Assembly (NCBI GenBank): GCA_003054655.1
Contig: QAYZ01000013.1
Coordinates: 310,001 to 374,000 of the forward strand
Length of the DNA stretch: 64,000 nt
Direction: 5' to 3'
Origin: Spartobacteria bacterium LR76
GTDB taxonomy: Bacteria > Verrucomicrobiota > Verrucomicrobiia > Chthoniobacterales > Terrimicrobiaceae
The notes beneath the pieces were generated by a model. That model did no database searches. It saw only the letters and a list, made by a program, of their open reading frames with translations, and was not told the origin of the DNA. This document shows, piece after piece, positions 43,391 through 52,364 of the stretch. The translations under genes and the position numbers were made by a program. The stretch's first letter is position 1. Each line of letters begins with the position of its first letter.

Positions 43391-44122
43391 ATGAGGTTTC
43401 CATCCATCCTCATGGTCCTCTTGGTTTTGGCGATATCACCTCTCGCCCACAGCCGCCCCTACAACATGCATTCGGGGAAATGGATGTGGGACAACTCCGA
43501 TATAGTCTGCGCTGTGCGGATGACAAAATGGACGGCGCGCGAATCCGCCCCGGGCCAAATGGTTCTCGTGATCGAATACAGCGATCTCAAGTCATTCAAG
43601 GGCGCTGATCGCTTATCCAAAAGCGGATCATTTGTCATGAGCGTCCCCGATATGATGGGAGGAGTACGCAATGGGTTCTCCCGGGAGTGTACCGATAACC
43701 ACGCATCATTGCTCTTCTTGAAAAACGAATCGGGCATCCTTCAAGCACCCATGGAAGGAGAAGGGCAGTTTTGTCCGGCTTTTGAATACGACGGCCCGCT
43801 TTCCCGATTTCGCTCTTTCCAGGAGCTCCTGCTTTACGCAGCGGGTACTCAGCCGGACAACTGCTACGCATTTTTCGAACTGATGACCGGTTTCGATGAT
43901 CCAGCGCTTCGTGACTGGCTCGTGGCAAAAAGCCGATCGAGTGAGCTCAGAACGGCGTACCTCGCTCTCTCAACCCTATCCCGCGACAAGGACCCCGACG
44001 CCTACGAACTTGCCGAAGCCGCGCTGGAGCGGGGAAAACAGACGATCTCGCCCGAATTGCGAAAATCTTTCGAGTACCTGATCAAGGATACGGAACACTT
44101 CGCTAAACAGCCGCCCTTGTAG
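43391..44122 (+). CDS. Secreted hypothetical protein
   Basis: A 243-residue protein with a signal peptide (MRFPSILMVLLVLAISPLAHS) and no recognised domain. The middle contains FLKNESGILQAPMEGEGQF; the last ~100 residues are helical with repeats reminiscent of HEAT-like helices (FDDPALRDWLVAKSRSSE, LALSTLSRDKDPDAYELAE). Its base composition is somewhat less GC-rich than its neighbours. It is convergent with the PEP-CTERM gene and their 3' ends overlap by 20 bp. Confidence 0.7.
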   Translation: MRFPSILMVLLVLAISPLAHSRPYNMHSGKWMWDNSDIVCAVRMTKWTARESAPGQMVLVIEYSDLKSFKGADRLSKSGSFVMSVPDMMGGVRNGFSRECTDNHASLLFLKNESGILQAPMEGEGQFCPAFEYDGPLSRFRSFQELLLYAAGTQPDNCYAFFELMTGFDDPALRDWLVAKSRSSELRTAYLALSTLSRDKDPDAYELAEAALERGKQTISPELRKSFEYLIKDTEHFAKQPPL

Positions 44123-45056
44123 GGAAGCGGTTTTTGCGACGGAAGAGGAAGGCCGTCCCCGCGCCGAGAGCGGCGAGTCCCAGCGTCCCGGGTTCCGGTA
44201 CGGGAACGACATCTGTCAGGGTGCTGCCGTAGCGGAGTTCATCGAAGGTCACGCCATCGTTCACGTTGACGAACTGGGCGTAGGCTCCACTCTGAAAGAG
44301 GTAGGTGCTACTGGCGTTGTTGGTGCTGGAGACGCGACCGGTGACATCCGACACGCCTGTCCCGATGCTGGCGGAGTTCAGCCAGGACTCCGTGCCGCCG
44401 GCGCTGATGAAGCTGTTGAACTGGCTCAGGCTCAGCGCATAGAGGGTTCCGGTGCCCGTCCCAGCGTTAATGGCTAATCCGACATTCGTATATTTGGAGA
44501 TGAGGATATACGTCGTATCGAGCGACAGGGAGGTCGTGCCGACCGTGATATTGCTTGCGGCGTTGTAGGCAATACCCAGATTTGTCGTCGGCGATCCACT
44601 GGGAATGCGCGAATCGGCATAGGAGTTGAAGCGCTCGCCGTTGTTTGAGGTATCGTTCGCCACGCGGGTAAGGGCACCGCTGCCCACCGCGGTATTGGAG
44701 ATACTGGAAAAGCTCACCAGGTAGCTCGACCAAAGGGTGCCCACATAGGTATTCAGCGAGAGCTTGGCGGCTCCCACCGCAGTCACACTGGCGGAGGAAG
44801 TGATCGAGCCACCCGTAGTGGTCAGCGAGCCAAATGTCAGGCCGGATTGCACCGTATAATTCGCGGCCCCATTCCCGGCGTACGCGGTGGTCTTGTTGAG
44901 GCCGACCGTGCTGGCATTGGGCGTGATGGTGTTCAAGGTCGAGCCGGTCGTATAGTTGAAGCCTTCGTAGACCAGCAGGGTTGCCTGGGAGGGTACGAAG
45001 GAGGCCGCGAGAAGAAACGCGGACACACCGAGGGCATGCAGGGGATGAGCGTTCAT
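44103..45056 (-). CDS. PEP-CTERM sorting domain protein
   Basis: A 317-residue exported surface protein. It has a signal peptide (ALGVSAFLLAASFVPSQA), a low-complexity Ser/Thr/Gly/Asn-rich body, and a typical PEP-CTERM end: VPVPEPGTLGLAALGAGTAF, then basic FRRKNRF. The body resembles the lectin-like beta-sandwich repeats common in verrucomicrobial PEP-CTERM proteins (LLVYEGFNYTTGSTLN at the start). It needs an exosortase encoded elsewhere. Exact role unknown. Confidence 0.85.
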   Translation of the reverse strand: MNAHPLHALGVSAFLLAASFVPSQATLLVYEGFNYTTGSTLNTITPNASTVGLNKTTAYAGNGAANYTVQSGLTFGSLTTTGGSITSSASVTAVGAAKLSLNTYVGTLWSSYLVSFSSISNTAVGSGALTRVANDTSNNGERFNSYADSRIPSGSPTTNLGIAYNAASNITVGTTSLSLDTTYILISKYTNVGLAINAGTGTGTLYALSLSQFNSFISAGGTESWLNSASIGTGVSDVTGRVSSTNNASSTYLFQSGAYAQFVNVNDGVTFDELRYGSTLTDVVPVPEPGTLGLAALGAGTAFLFRRKNRFPTRAAV

Positions 45057-45124
45057 GGGGATTAGTACGTAAAACCTACCCCATTTGACCAGGGTTGCGA
45101 ATTTTTTGCCCGAGCGGCTGCTTG

Positions 45125-45146
45125 CACGTTGCTTCGCGGCAACGTG
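45125..45146. terminator. 8-bp hairpin between PEP-CTERM start and YkuD-like gene
   Basis: Perfect stem CACGTTGC / GCAACGTG with a TTCGCG loop, in the 154-bp gap between the YkuD-like gene end (45211) and the PEP-CTERM start (45056). It could terminate the YkuD-like transcript, although no T-run follows. Confidence 0.4.
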
Positions 45147-45210
45147 GCGTACCGCTATTCCTTAACCATGATATTCCCCATCACAGGAACAACCTCCCGA
45201 AATCTAGCAG

Positions 45211-46815
45211 CTAAAGCGTCGGCGGGGTATTGGCCGAGGCCGGGGAGGGTTCCGGGACAACGAAAGCATCCTGAGCCGCCCGGTCGGCGGGAGTCACGAT
45301 CTGCGCCGGGGCGACGGGGACAGTGCCGGAGCCATTGGCTGGTGCAACCGGAACGGGGACGGCCTGGGTCCAGACGAGCGACGTGCCGACGGGCAGCAAC
45401 CGGGCGACGCGGGCGATGTTCCAGTTGGCCATGCGAAAGCCGCCAATGCTGTCGTATTGCTTCACCTGGTCGGGAATGCTGGTGCCGTGGAGGCCATAGG
45501 GCAGCGGCTCGGTGCTGTCGGACTTCGCGAGATTGATCCAGATGATCCCGGCGGGGTTGTTGGGACCCGCGGCGAGGTATTGGGGTTCCAGCAAAGGCGT
45601 CGGGGCAGGCTGGGGGTCTGTCTCAGGCGCACCATAGAGCCTGGGCGCGGGAGTCGCAGCGGCGGTGGGTTCCTGCCGGGTCTCCAGGCGGGGACGGGGG
45701 ATGGCATTGAGGATCGTCCATGTCCCGCGCCCGCGCAGGCCGGGGCGGGCCGAGGTCACCGGAACGACGGCGACGAGCTCCTCGCCCCGGCGGATCTTGA
45801 GCAGCGACAGATCCTCGATGGCGGCGGTGACGGGGTACGCGCTGTTGGGCGCAGGCTGGAGTGGCTGACGCAAGGCACCCTCGATGGCAAAGGGCATCAC
45901 ACGCGGCACCCGGAAGGTCGTCCCGGCCTGGGGCACGGTCTGGATCTCGGGGTTGATGCTGCGCAGGAAGACCTCATCACAATGAAACCGCTCGGCCACA
46001 AACTCCCATGGCCCGCGATAGGCCAGCATGGGAGCCGAGATCAGCGCATCGTACGCAGTGGTCGTGCGCGGCTTTGTTCCCACCGGGGCAGCAGCCTCCA
46101 CGCGCTGGGCCTTGGGCGTCATGATAAACTCGTAGTCCTCGGGACGCAGCGTGTATTGGCCAAAGATGTCATTGCCGACGACGGACCTGGCCTTCTGCAA
46201 AAGAGCCTCCGGCGTGGAGGCATCGGGATGATTGGCCTGATAAAGCTCGGCGACACGGGTCAGCGTCGCGTCGGGTTTGCCGTCGATGGGTCCCGCAGAG
46301 AATCCCTCCCGGTCGAGAAAGATCTGGAGGATCAAGGTGTCGCGCTGCTCGGTGGCGGGGTCCTTCTTCTCCTTCTTCGCGGCGTTGGCTTTCTGGATGT
46401 CTGCCGGGAGCGGCGCGATGGCCCGCGCCTGGTCGGGAGTCGGAATGTTCAGGATCTGGCCGATGCGGATCATATCGGTCTCCAGGTTGTTGAACTTCTT
46501 GAGATGCACGGCGGAGAGGCCGAACCGACGGGCAATCACCACCAGGACGTCGCCTTTCTTCACCTCGTAGGTGGATTGCGGAGTCGGCGTCGACATATCC
46601 TGTACGGGCGTGGCCACCGGGCGGGGTGCCATCGGGGGTGTTTCGCCCCAGGCCGGACCATCGGAGGGGACCGGCATCCATCGCCACTTTACCGCCTGCT
46701 CCAGACCGGGTTCGACATTGCGAGTCAGCGGCTTGGCGGGAGCCTGTGGGACCTGGGCGCAGGCGAGCGCTCCCGTCAACACCAGGAAAACAGCCGGTAA
46801 AAAGTGGCGAACCAT
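45211..46815 (-). CDS. LysM and YkuD-like protein lacking catalytic Cys
   Basis: A 534-residue exported protein: signal peptide (MVRHFLPAVFLVLTGALACA), LysM domain (~82-126, YEVKKGDVLVVIARRFGLS), a peptidoglycan-binding-like middle, a second LysM-like segment (~275-312), and a C-terminal YkuD-type L,D-transpeptidase fold (~325-485). The conserved HGT is present (His443), but the SHGC motif reads S456-I-G-G459 (SIGGFRMANWN). The nucleophilic Cys and the His are both lost, and the usual Asp/Glu is Asn. So it is probably a non-catalytic wall-binding protein. It lies divergently from DUF1810, 72 nt away. Confidence 0.82.
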   Translation of the reverse strand: MVRHFLPAVFLVLTGALACAQVPQAPAKPLTRNVEPGLEQAVKWRWMPVPSDGPAWGETPPMAPRPVATPVQDMSTPTPQSTYEVKKGDVLVVIARRFGLSAVHLKKFNNLETDMIRIGQILNIPTPDQARAIAPLPADIQKANAAKKEKKDPATEQRDTLILQIFLDREGFSAGPIDGKPDATLTRVAELYQANHPDASTPEALLQKARSVVGNDIFGQYTLRPEDYEFIMTPKAQRVEAAAPVGTKPRTTTAYDALISAPMLAYRGPWEFVAERFHCDEVFLRSINPEIQTVPQAGTTFRVPRVMPFAIEGALRQPLQPAPNSAYPVTAAIEDLSLLKIRRGEELVAVVPVTSARPGLRGRGTWTILNAIPRPRLETRQEPTAAATPAPRLYGAPETDPQPAPTPLLEPQYLAAGPNNPAGIIWINLAKSDSTEPLPYGLHGTSIPDQVKQYDSIGGFRMANWNIARVARLLPVGTSLVWTQAVPVPVAPANGSGTVPVAPAQIVTPADRAAQDAFVVPEPSPASANTPPTL

Positions 46816-46887
46816 ACCTTGGAATGTGAAGATTTCCGGGAAAGTGCAACTCGGGAGTTACGATTCCCCTCTCACCACTCACCAACG

Positions 46888-47331
46888 ATGCCAGCGATCG
46901 ACCGATTCCTTGAAGCCCAGGACAGCCCTTCAAACGGCTACGCCGCAGCCCTGGCCGAGCTCCGCGCCGGGCGCAAGCGCAGCCATTGGATCTGGTATAT
47001 CTTTCCCCAGCTCAAAGGACTGGGGACATCGCCGATGGCGCAGCTTTATGGAATCCGCGACCTCGAGGAAGCGCAGGGATATGCAGAACATCCCATCCTC
47101 CGTGCCCGACTGATCGAAATCACAGCTGTCGTAAAGAGGCATCTGGCGACCGGCGCTTCGCTGGAGAATCTGATGGGCGGGCAAACGGATGCGATGAAGC
47201 TCGTCTCGTCCATGACGCTTTTTGCCAGAGCGGCCCAGGACCGGGCCTTGCAAGAGGTTTGCGAAAACGTGCTCACCCGTACGGAGATGCAGGGCTATGC
47301 CCGCTGCGCCTACACTCTGCGAGCGCGCTGA
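46888..47331 (+). CDS. DUF1810 family protein
   Basis: A 147-residue cytoplasmic protein of the DUF1810 family. It has the hallmark RKRSHWIWYIFPQLKGLGTS and the later LMGGQTDAMKLVSSMTLF. Function is unknown in the literature I know. ATG 46888-46890 was selected because the conserved IDRFLEAQD begins there; the longer frame from 46804 overlaps the divergent YkuD-like gene. Its stop touches the end of murI (convergent, 0 nt). Confidence 0.86.
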   Translation: MPAIDRFLEAQDSPSNGYAAALAELRAGRKRSHWIWYIFPQLKGLGTSPMAQLYGIRDLEEAQGYAEHPILRARLIEITAVVKRHLATGASLENLMGGQTDAMKLVSSMTLFARAAQDRALQEVCENVLTRTEMQGYARCAYTLRAR

Positions 47332-48165
47332 TTACTCCGAGGCCTGTACCGTACGGAGCTGCACGTCGCCTATCTCAATATCCAACGCATCCTGAGCCGT
47401 GCGGAGGAAACCCTCGGTGGAATCGGTGAGCGCCACGTCGAGGCGGCCCAGTTGATCATCGGGCGCACCGAGCTGCCGCTCCTCCAGGAGCGTCTTCACG
47501 GCGAGCGCGCAATTTTCTGCCGAATCGACCAAGGTCACACCCGGTCCCGCGGCCCGTCTGATGGCCTCGCGAGCGAGGGGATAATGGGTACACCCCAGGA
47601 CGAGGGTGTCGATATCCTGCTCAAGCAAGGGAGCGAGATAGCGCTCCAGGACCTGATCGGTAATGGGGTCCTCAAACATGGCCTCCTCGATGAGCGGGAC
47701 CAGCAGCGGGCAGGCTTCGCTAAAGACGCGGACCTTGGGGTCGATGGCATGAATGGCCTTGCCATAGGCTCCGCTGGAAACCGTCGCCCGCGTACCGATG
47801 ACGCCGATGCGACCGGACTTCGTTGCGGCGACCGCAGCCGCGGCTCCGGGAGTGATCACGCCCTGGATCGGGACCTTGAAAACGTCGGTCATGCGCGGCA
47901 CGGCGAGAGCCGAGGCGGTATTGCAGGCCACAACGATCATCTTGGCCTGTTCGGCCAGAAGGAGACCGCCGATCTCGATGCCGTAGCGCTCGATGGTCTT
48001 GCGACTCTTTCCGCCGTAAGGTACTCGCGCCGTGTCCCCTATGTAAAAAATTGTCTCCGAGGGGAGCAGAGTCTTCAGCGCGGCTGCCACGGTCAGGCCA
48101 CCGATGCCTGAGTCGAACACGCCGATGGGGTCTCGGCGCGGGTCGCGCGGGTCTTCAATATCCAT
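47332..48165 (-). CDS. murI: Glutamate racemase
   Basis: A 277-residue racemase giving D-glutamate for peptidoglycan. The two catalytic cysteines are Cys81 (VVACNTASALAVP) and Cys192 (LVLGCTHYPL). The N-terminal IGVFDSGIGGLTVA and YIGDTARVPYGGKS are fully conserved. It is 37 nt downstream of the amidase gene on the same strand, so the two wall genes are likely co-transcribed. Normal length. Confidence 0.95.
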   Translation of the reverse strand: MDIEDPRDPRRDPIGVFDSGIGGLTVAAALKTLLPSETIFYIGDTARVPYGGKSRKTIERYGIEIGGLLLAEQAKMIVVACNTASALAVPRMTDVFKVPIQGVITPGAAAAVAATKSGRIGVIGTRATVSSGAYGKAIHAIDPKVRVFSEACPLLVPLIEEAMFEDPITDQVLERYLAPLLEQDIDTLVLGCTHYPLAREAIRRAAGPGVTLVDSAENCALAVKTLLEERQLGAPDDQLGRLDVALTDSTEGFLRTAQDALDIEIGDVQLRTVQASE

Positions 48166-48202
48166 CCGCTACACGCTATCCAGCCAGCCACCGAGGCCAA
48201 CT

Positions 48203-49339
48203 TTAATTTCCCGGCTTCGTCATCTGAAGAGACTCCTGCGCCTGAACGACCGAGGCGTCGATGGAGGTCTTGGACCCGACTGGTGGCGGCGTCGGGGTGG
48301 GCGTGGCCCCGACCTTGTCGATATTGGGTATAGACGTCGGGTCTGTGGCGGAAACGATCGCCGAAGGCGTCTGGTAGACCGTCTGCCCGGCCACGGCCTG
48401 CTTGTAGCGGTTCACTCCCTCGAGGATGCACTGGGCGATTTTTTGCCGATAGTCCGGCGTGGAGATCATCCTGGCATCCGGCGAGCCGCTCATGAAGCCG
48501 CCCTCGATGAGGATGCCGGGGATGGTGATGTTCTTGATCACGAGGAAGCGCGCCCGCTTCACGCCGCGATCTGTCAACCCCAGCGAGCGCACCATGGCGG
48601 CATGCACGGTGGTGGCGAGGGCGATATTCTCCGGGTCGCGTGCGTGGCCCGGGTATTGTTTGAAATCGGAATAGCTCAGGCTTTCCTCATCCATCGAAGG
48701 CACTCCCCGAGGAGCGAGGCAGTAAGTCTCGATGCCCGTCCCCCCGCCTGTGTTGCTCTTGTTGAAGTGGACGCTGACAAAGATGGCGTTGAGCTGCTTG
48801 CTGGCGAAGCTCGCACGATCCTCCAGCGGGATGAAGGTGTCGGTGACGCGCGTGCAGCGAACCTGATACCCATTGTCCTGCAGGAGTTTCCTGGCCCTCA
48901 GGACGACATCGAGCGTGGCGTCCTTTTCCGAACCATACGGACCGCGAGCGCCGCTATCGTGTCCGCCATGGCCGGCATCGAGGATCACCGTGCGGACGGC
49001 GGTGGCATTCTGGATCTTCTGCGGCCGCATGATCGGCTCGATGATCTTCACGACATCCATGGCCGAGATGAGGATCTGGCCGCTACGGTTGAAGATGGGG
49101 AAGCAAAGCACGTACTTCACCCCATTGATCAGCACCTCGCGGCTGTTCGCCTGCCCCTCGATACTGCGCCCAGGGGCGGAAATGCGGAATTTATCACCCT
49201 GGTTCACCGGGAGATTCATCCGGTAAAAAGTCGCCACGTCCTGCACGGAAACGTACCGGCGATTATCGCACATCACGACGTTCCACTCGGCCTGGAGTGG
49301 AAGCATGAGGGCGAAAAATGCGAGGAGGAGACGAATCAC
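48203..49339 (-). CDS. N-acetylmuramoyl-L-alanine amidase (Amidase_3)
   Basis: A 378-residue secreted zinc amidase that removes stem peptides from peptidoglycan. Residues ~20-105 form an N-terminal domain of unclear family; the Amidase_3 domain follows (~108-300) with zinc ligands in LDAGHGGHDSGARG, the Glu in SEKDATLDVV, SVHFNKS, and the catalytic Glu in ILIEGGFMSG. The C-terminus is Pro/Thr-rich. The start is GTG 49337-49339, placing a signal peptide (IRLLLAFFALMLPLQA) at the N-terminus. It is followed by murI. Confidence 0.9.
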   Translation of the reverse strand: MIRLLLAFFALMLPLQAEWNVVMCDNRRYVSVQDVATFYRMNLPVNQGDKFRISAPGRSIEGQANSREVLINGVKYVLCFPIFNRSGQILISAMDVVKIIEPIMRPQKIQNATAVRTVILDAGHGGHDSGARGPYGSEKDATLDVVLRARKLLQDNGYQVRCTRVTDTFIPLEDRASFASKQLNAIFVSVHFNKSNTGGGTGIETYCLAPRGVPSMDEESLSYSDFKQYPGHARDPENIALATTVHAAMVRSLGLTDRGVKRARFLVIKNITIPGILIEGGFMSGSPDARMISTPDYRQKIAQCILEGVNRYKQAVAGQTVYQTPSAIVSATDPTSIPNIDKVGATPTPTPPPVGSKTSIDASVVQAQESLQMTKPGN

Positions 49340-49384
49340 GGGCGGGGCAAAGTGGCGGCGGGGTAGCCCGCCTGCAAGTGGAAA

Positions 49385-49654
49385 TTGCGTGCGGGCAGCG
49401 GAACAGCTCGGATATCGAAGCAGCGTCCCCATCCCCCAATCCGGGCGACGCTAGCAATCCGCTCTGGATTCACCCAGCTTTTTTGGGCGGCGCGAGCCGA
49501 GGCCTACGGCATCGACCTCTCGCTGCTCGAAGCCAATCTCGCCCTCACCCCGGAGGAGCGCCTGCGCCAAAATGACCGCATCCTGAACGAAGCCCTGGAG
49601 CTTCAAGCCGCACTCGCCCGCTCACGTGCAAGAACTCACTCGCCTCAGCAGTAG
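49385..49654 (+). CDS. Small conserved hypothetical, start uncertain (possibly 5'-truncated)
   Basis: The last ~60 residues (FWAARAEAYGIDLSLLEANL, then TPEERLRQNDRILNEALELQ) look like a small helical protein that in other genomes, as I recall, precedes a nucleotidyltransferase of the kind found next. The first ~30 residues are unconvincing and begin with TTG; no good start is seen, so the gene may be a remnant. It overlaps the start of the broken nucleotidyltransferase (49626). Confidence 0.5.
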   Translation: MRAGSGTARISKQRPHPPIRATLAIRSGFTQLFWAARAEAYGIDLSLLEANLALTPEERLRQNDRILNEALELQAALARSRARTHSPQQ

Positions 49655-50113
49655 ACTGGCCGCTCATGACTACGATTCGTCATTGTCGGCGGATTGAGCG
49701 TCATCATGCACGGCAGTGCGTTGATGACCCGCGATGTCGATGTCGTTTGCGCTCTTGATGCCGAGAACCTCGTGCGCATCCACACCGCACTGGAGAAACT
49801 TCATCCGGTACATCGAATGACTCCGGCCAAGCTTCCCTTCACGAGGGATCAGGCGATGAGCGGAGGGCTGAAAAACCTCTCTCTCACTACAGACTGGGGG
49901 CAGCTTGATTGCCTCGGAGAGGTCAAAGGCGTCGGCGATTATAAGGCTTGCCTCGGCTCAAGCGAAATACTGGAAATCGACGGCCAGTCCATGCATGTCC
50001 TGTCGATCGATGTTCTCATCCAAGCCAAGCGCGCCATGGGGCGGCCCCGGGATTTGCACGCTGTGCTGGAACTGGAAGCAATTCGCGATCAACAGCGCAA
50101 ATCCAACAGCTAG
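49626..50113 (+). pseudogene. Frameshifted nucleotidyltransferase-like gene
   Basis: Two open frames join into one nucleotidyltransferase-like protein. Frame one starts at GTG 49626 (VQELTRLSSRLAAHDYD). Frame two continues FVIVGGLSVIMHGSALMTRD, then VDVVCALD, and runs to 50113. One base appears missing near 49674-49676. The GG...HGS...TRDVDV pattern is the nucleotide-binding and metal site of small antitoxin-like or DUF6036-type nucleotidyltransferases. Unless this is a sequencing error or a programmed frameshift, the protein is not made intact. A TTG at 49694 could start a truncated product. Confidence 0.65.
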
Positions 50114-50119
50114 AAACCG

Positions 50120-50890
50120 TTAGGCCGCCGTGCGGGGCTTGCGCATCTTCCAGTAAATCTCACCTGGCCAGCCGGGGAAGGCTCCACCCCAGATGAGGTT
50201 GAATCGCGCCCAGGCCTCGGAATTCTCCAATGAGCTGCCCTTGCTGCGCAGGAAGAACGCGCCGGACATGAACTCGACCTCCAGCCCGGCTTTTTTCGCC
50301 ATGTGGCGGACGCGAGTCGGAGAAAAGACGCTGACGTGCCCCATGGGAGCCGCAGTCTTGCGCACCTGCTTTTCCCGGGTGGCAGCGAAGAGATGCGGCA
50401 CGACCGGGAAACCGCCGATAAGCGCTCCACCGGGGCGGATGCGCTGAGCCACCTTGACCAGAGCCGTCTCAGGATCATGGAGATGCTCAAGAATGTGCAG
50501 AAGGACGGCGACGTCGTAATCCCTCGGGAGATCGAAATCTGGTGCCTCGAGATTGGCCTCGAAGAAGTCGGTGTAGCCCGCCTTGCGGAGCTTTTCCGTG
50601 AGCATCACAGCGTCTACAGCCGTCCAACTGGCGAATTGCGGCGGTTTCGGTACGGAGTTGAGAAACTCCAGCATCTGCCCGGTATGAACTCCGATCTCGG
50701 CGACATCCAGCGTGCCGGGAGACTGCTCCGCCTCCTCGCGCAGCAGGTGATAGCCAAACCAATACCGCAGCAGGCGGATCGGGTATCTGACCTGCTTGGC
50801 TTCCTTCGGGATGCCAAACCGCTTGGACCGTACCGTCGGGTTGTCGGCCAAAAACGTGAGATCCCAGTCGAGATGGTGAAACGAGCTCAA
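50120..50890 (-). CDS. Class I SAM-dependent methyltransferase
   Basis: A 256-residue protein with a Methyltransf_23/11-like fold: motif I region VAEIGVHTGQMLEFL, central DYDVAVLLHILEHLHDPETA, and RIRPGGALIGGFPVVPHLFA. Substrate unknown; the type is common in sugar or lipid modification clusters, but no such genes are adjacent. It is convergent with the broken nucleotidyltransferase gene and divergent from the XRE-cupin gene. Confidence 0.8.
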   Translation of the reverse strand: MSSFHHLDWDLTFLADNPTVRSKRFGIPKEAKQVRYPIRLLRYWFGYHLLREEAEQSPGTLDVAEIGVHTGQMLEFLNSVPKPPQFASWTAVDAVMLTEKLRKAGYTDFFEANLEAPDFDLPRDYDVAVLLHILEHLHDPETALVKVAQRIRPGGALIGGFPVVPHLFAATREKQVRKTAAPMGHVSVFSPTRVRHMAKKAGLEVEFMSGAFFLRSKGSSLENSEAWARFNLIWGGAFPGWPGEIYWKMRKPRTAA

Positions 50891-50987
50891 GGGAGGGAAC
50901 GTTGCTCGGTTCCGGGCGGCTGGTCAAGCCGGGCGGTGTGTTTCGTGCTCGCCCTGCCGCTCGCCAGGAGGTAGACCGGGCGACATC

Positions 50988-51602
50988 TTGAGCAGCACCT
51001 CGTCCCAAGTCGTAAGAAGTCCCGAGGAAGAAAGCTGGGAGCAGCGGATCGGGCGCCGTATCCGGGCCTTGCGCGAGTCCCGCAATGTGACCCTGGACCA
51101 GATGGCCGCCCAATGCCGCCTGACCAAAGGACAGTTGTCGCGCATCGAGAATGGCAAAGTTTCCTCGCCAGTCTCCACCCTCACCAGAGTCGCAGCCGCC
51201 TTGGGCGTCGCGCCCGGGGACCTCTTCTCCGAAGACAGCGGAGTGCCTCGCGCGGTGCTGGTCACCAGGGATGCGCGGCGAACCATTGCCGGCAGGGGGT
51301 CAAAAATCGGCCACGTTTACGAGTCACTGGCTTTTGACCTGCCGTTTGGAAAGGATTTCGAACCGCACCTGATGACGATCGAGACGGAGAAGATCGACCC
51401 GAAGCAGAATATCTTCCGACATCCCGGGCAGGAGTTCCTCTTCATGATCGAGGGCGCGATGGACTACAGGCATGGCGAAGACATCTATCGCCTGAATCCC
51501 GGCGACAGCCTGTATTTTGACGGAATGATCGCCCACGGACCGGTGGCCGTCTTTGGACCACCGGTTCGTTTTCTGAGCGTGATCAGCAACGCGAGGGATT
51601 AG
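50988..51602 (+). CDS. XRE-family regulator with C-terminal cupin
   Basis: A 204-residue regulator. HTH_3 domain at ~18-75 (RIGRRIRALRESRNVTLDQM, then AAQCRLTKGQLSRIENGK) and cupin_2 domain at ~130-200 (RHPGQEFLFMIEGAMDYRHG, then LNPGDSLYFDGMIAHGP). Such regulators sense a small metabolite through the cupin and control amino acid or polyamine genes. The only near start is TTG 50988-50990. It ends 24 nt from the convergent nrdG gene. Target genes unknown. Confidence 0.85.
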   Translation: MSSTSSQVVRSPEEESWEQRIGRRIRALRESRNVTLDQMAAQCRLTKGQLSRIENGKVSSPVSTLTRVAAALGVAPGDLFSEDSGVPRAVLVTRDARRTIAGRGSKIGHVYESLAFDLPFGKDFEPHLMTIETEKIDPKQNIFRHPGQEFLFMIEGAMDYRHGEDIYRLNPGDSLYFDGMIAHGPVAVFGPPVRFLSVISNARD

Positions 51603-51626
51603 CCCGCAGTCGCTGCCGGAGACGGT

Positions 51627-52364
51627 CTATTCCACCAGCTCGGGCTCTTCGTGGTCTTCGTGCAGATGCTCCTCGGCGACGGGTTCGTCCGCGGAGTCTC
51701 CGCCAGGCTGTTCGCCCGCCCAATTTACGAGTTCCTCATCCTTGCACCCTTGCGGGCGGAAGGTCTGCCAGCGGGTCGGCTGGGTGCCGATCTGTGCCAG
51801 CGTGGAGCTGATGTCGTCGAGCGCCTCCTGGTCGAGCAGAGCGCGATGGACGGTGGTGCGGAGCTGGTAAGGCACCCCGGCGGACAGGATAATGTCCAGG
51901 GACTGGCGCGCTGGTTTCCAGCTATTTTTCCGACCGGTGACCGCATCATAGCGGGCGTCGAAAGGTGCCTTCACGTCGAGACCGACCCAGTCAATGAGCG
52001 GGATCAGACGGCGCAGTTGCTCGGGGAAAGCCCCGGCCGTATGAAGGCCGACCCGGAAGCCCAGGGCGCGGGCCGTGCGGCAGGCATGCTCGATGCCGGG
52101 TTGGGCGGTAGGCTCACCGCCACTGAAGACAATGGCCTCGAGACGGCCGCGACGTTTGTCCATGAATTCCACCACATGATCCCATGGGACGGTGCCGCTG
52201 CGGAAGCGACGGAGGTGGGCATTGTGGCAGTAGCGGCAGCGCCAGGGACAGCCCTGACAAAATACGACGGCGCTGAGCCAGCCGGGATAGTCGACGGTCG
52301 AGAAAGGTACGATCCCGCCGACGCGGAGGGTTTCTACATTAGGCGGCGTGCTTAAGGGTTTCAT
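51627..52364 (-). CDS. nrdG: Anaerobic ribonucleotide reductase activase
   Basis: A 245-residue radical SAM enzyme that installs the glycyl radical on NrdD. The cluster motif is CQGCPWRCRYCHN (Cys39, Cys43, Cys46 for the 4Fe-4S; Cys36 also present). IVPFSTVDYPGWLSAVVF and VFSGGEPTAQPGI are typical of the NrdG/PflA branch. The C-terminal ~35 residues form an acidic tail (EEHLHEDHEEPELVE). ATG 52362-52364 lies inside the last codons of the small glycyl-radical ORF, overlapping it by 26 nt, so nrdD, the small ORF and nrdG are one coupled unit. Confidence 0.9.
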   Translation of the reverse strand: MKPLSTPPNVETLRVGGIVPFSTVDYPGWLSAVVFCQGCPWRCRYCHNAHLRRFRSGTVPWDHVVEFMDKRRGRLEAIVFSGGEPTAQPGIEHACRTARALGFRVGLHTAGAFPEQLRRLIPLIDWVGLDVKAPFDARYDAVTGRKNSWKPARQSLDIILSAGVPYQLRTTVHRALLDQEALDDISSTLAQIGTQPTRWQTFRPQGCKDEELVNWAGEQPGGDSADEPVAEEHLHEDHEEPELVE

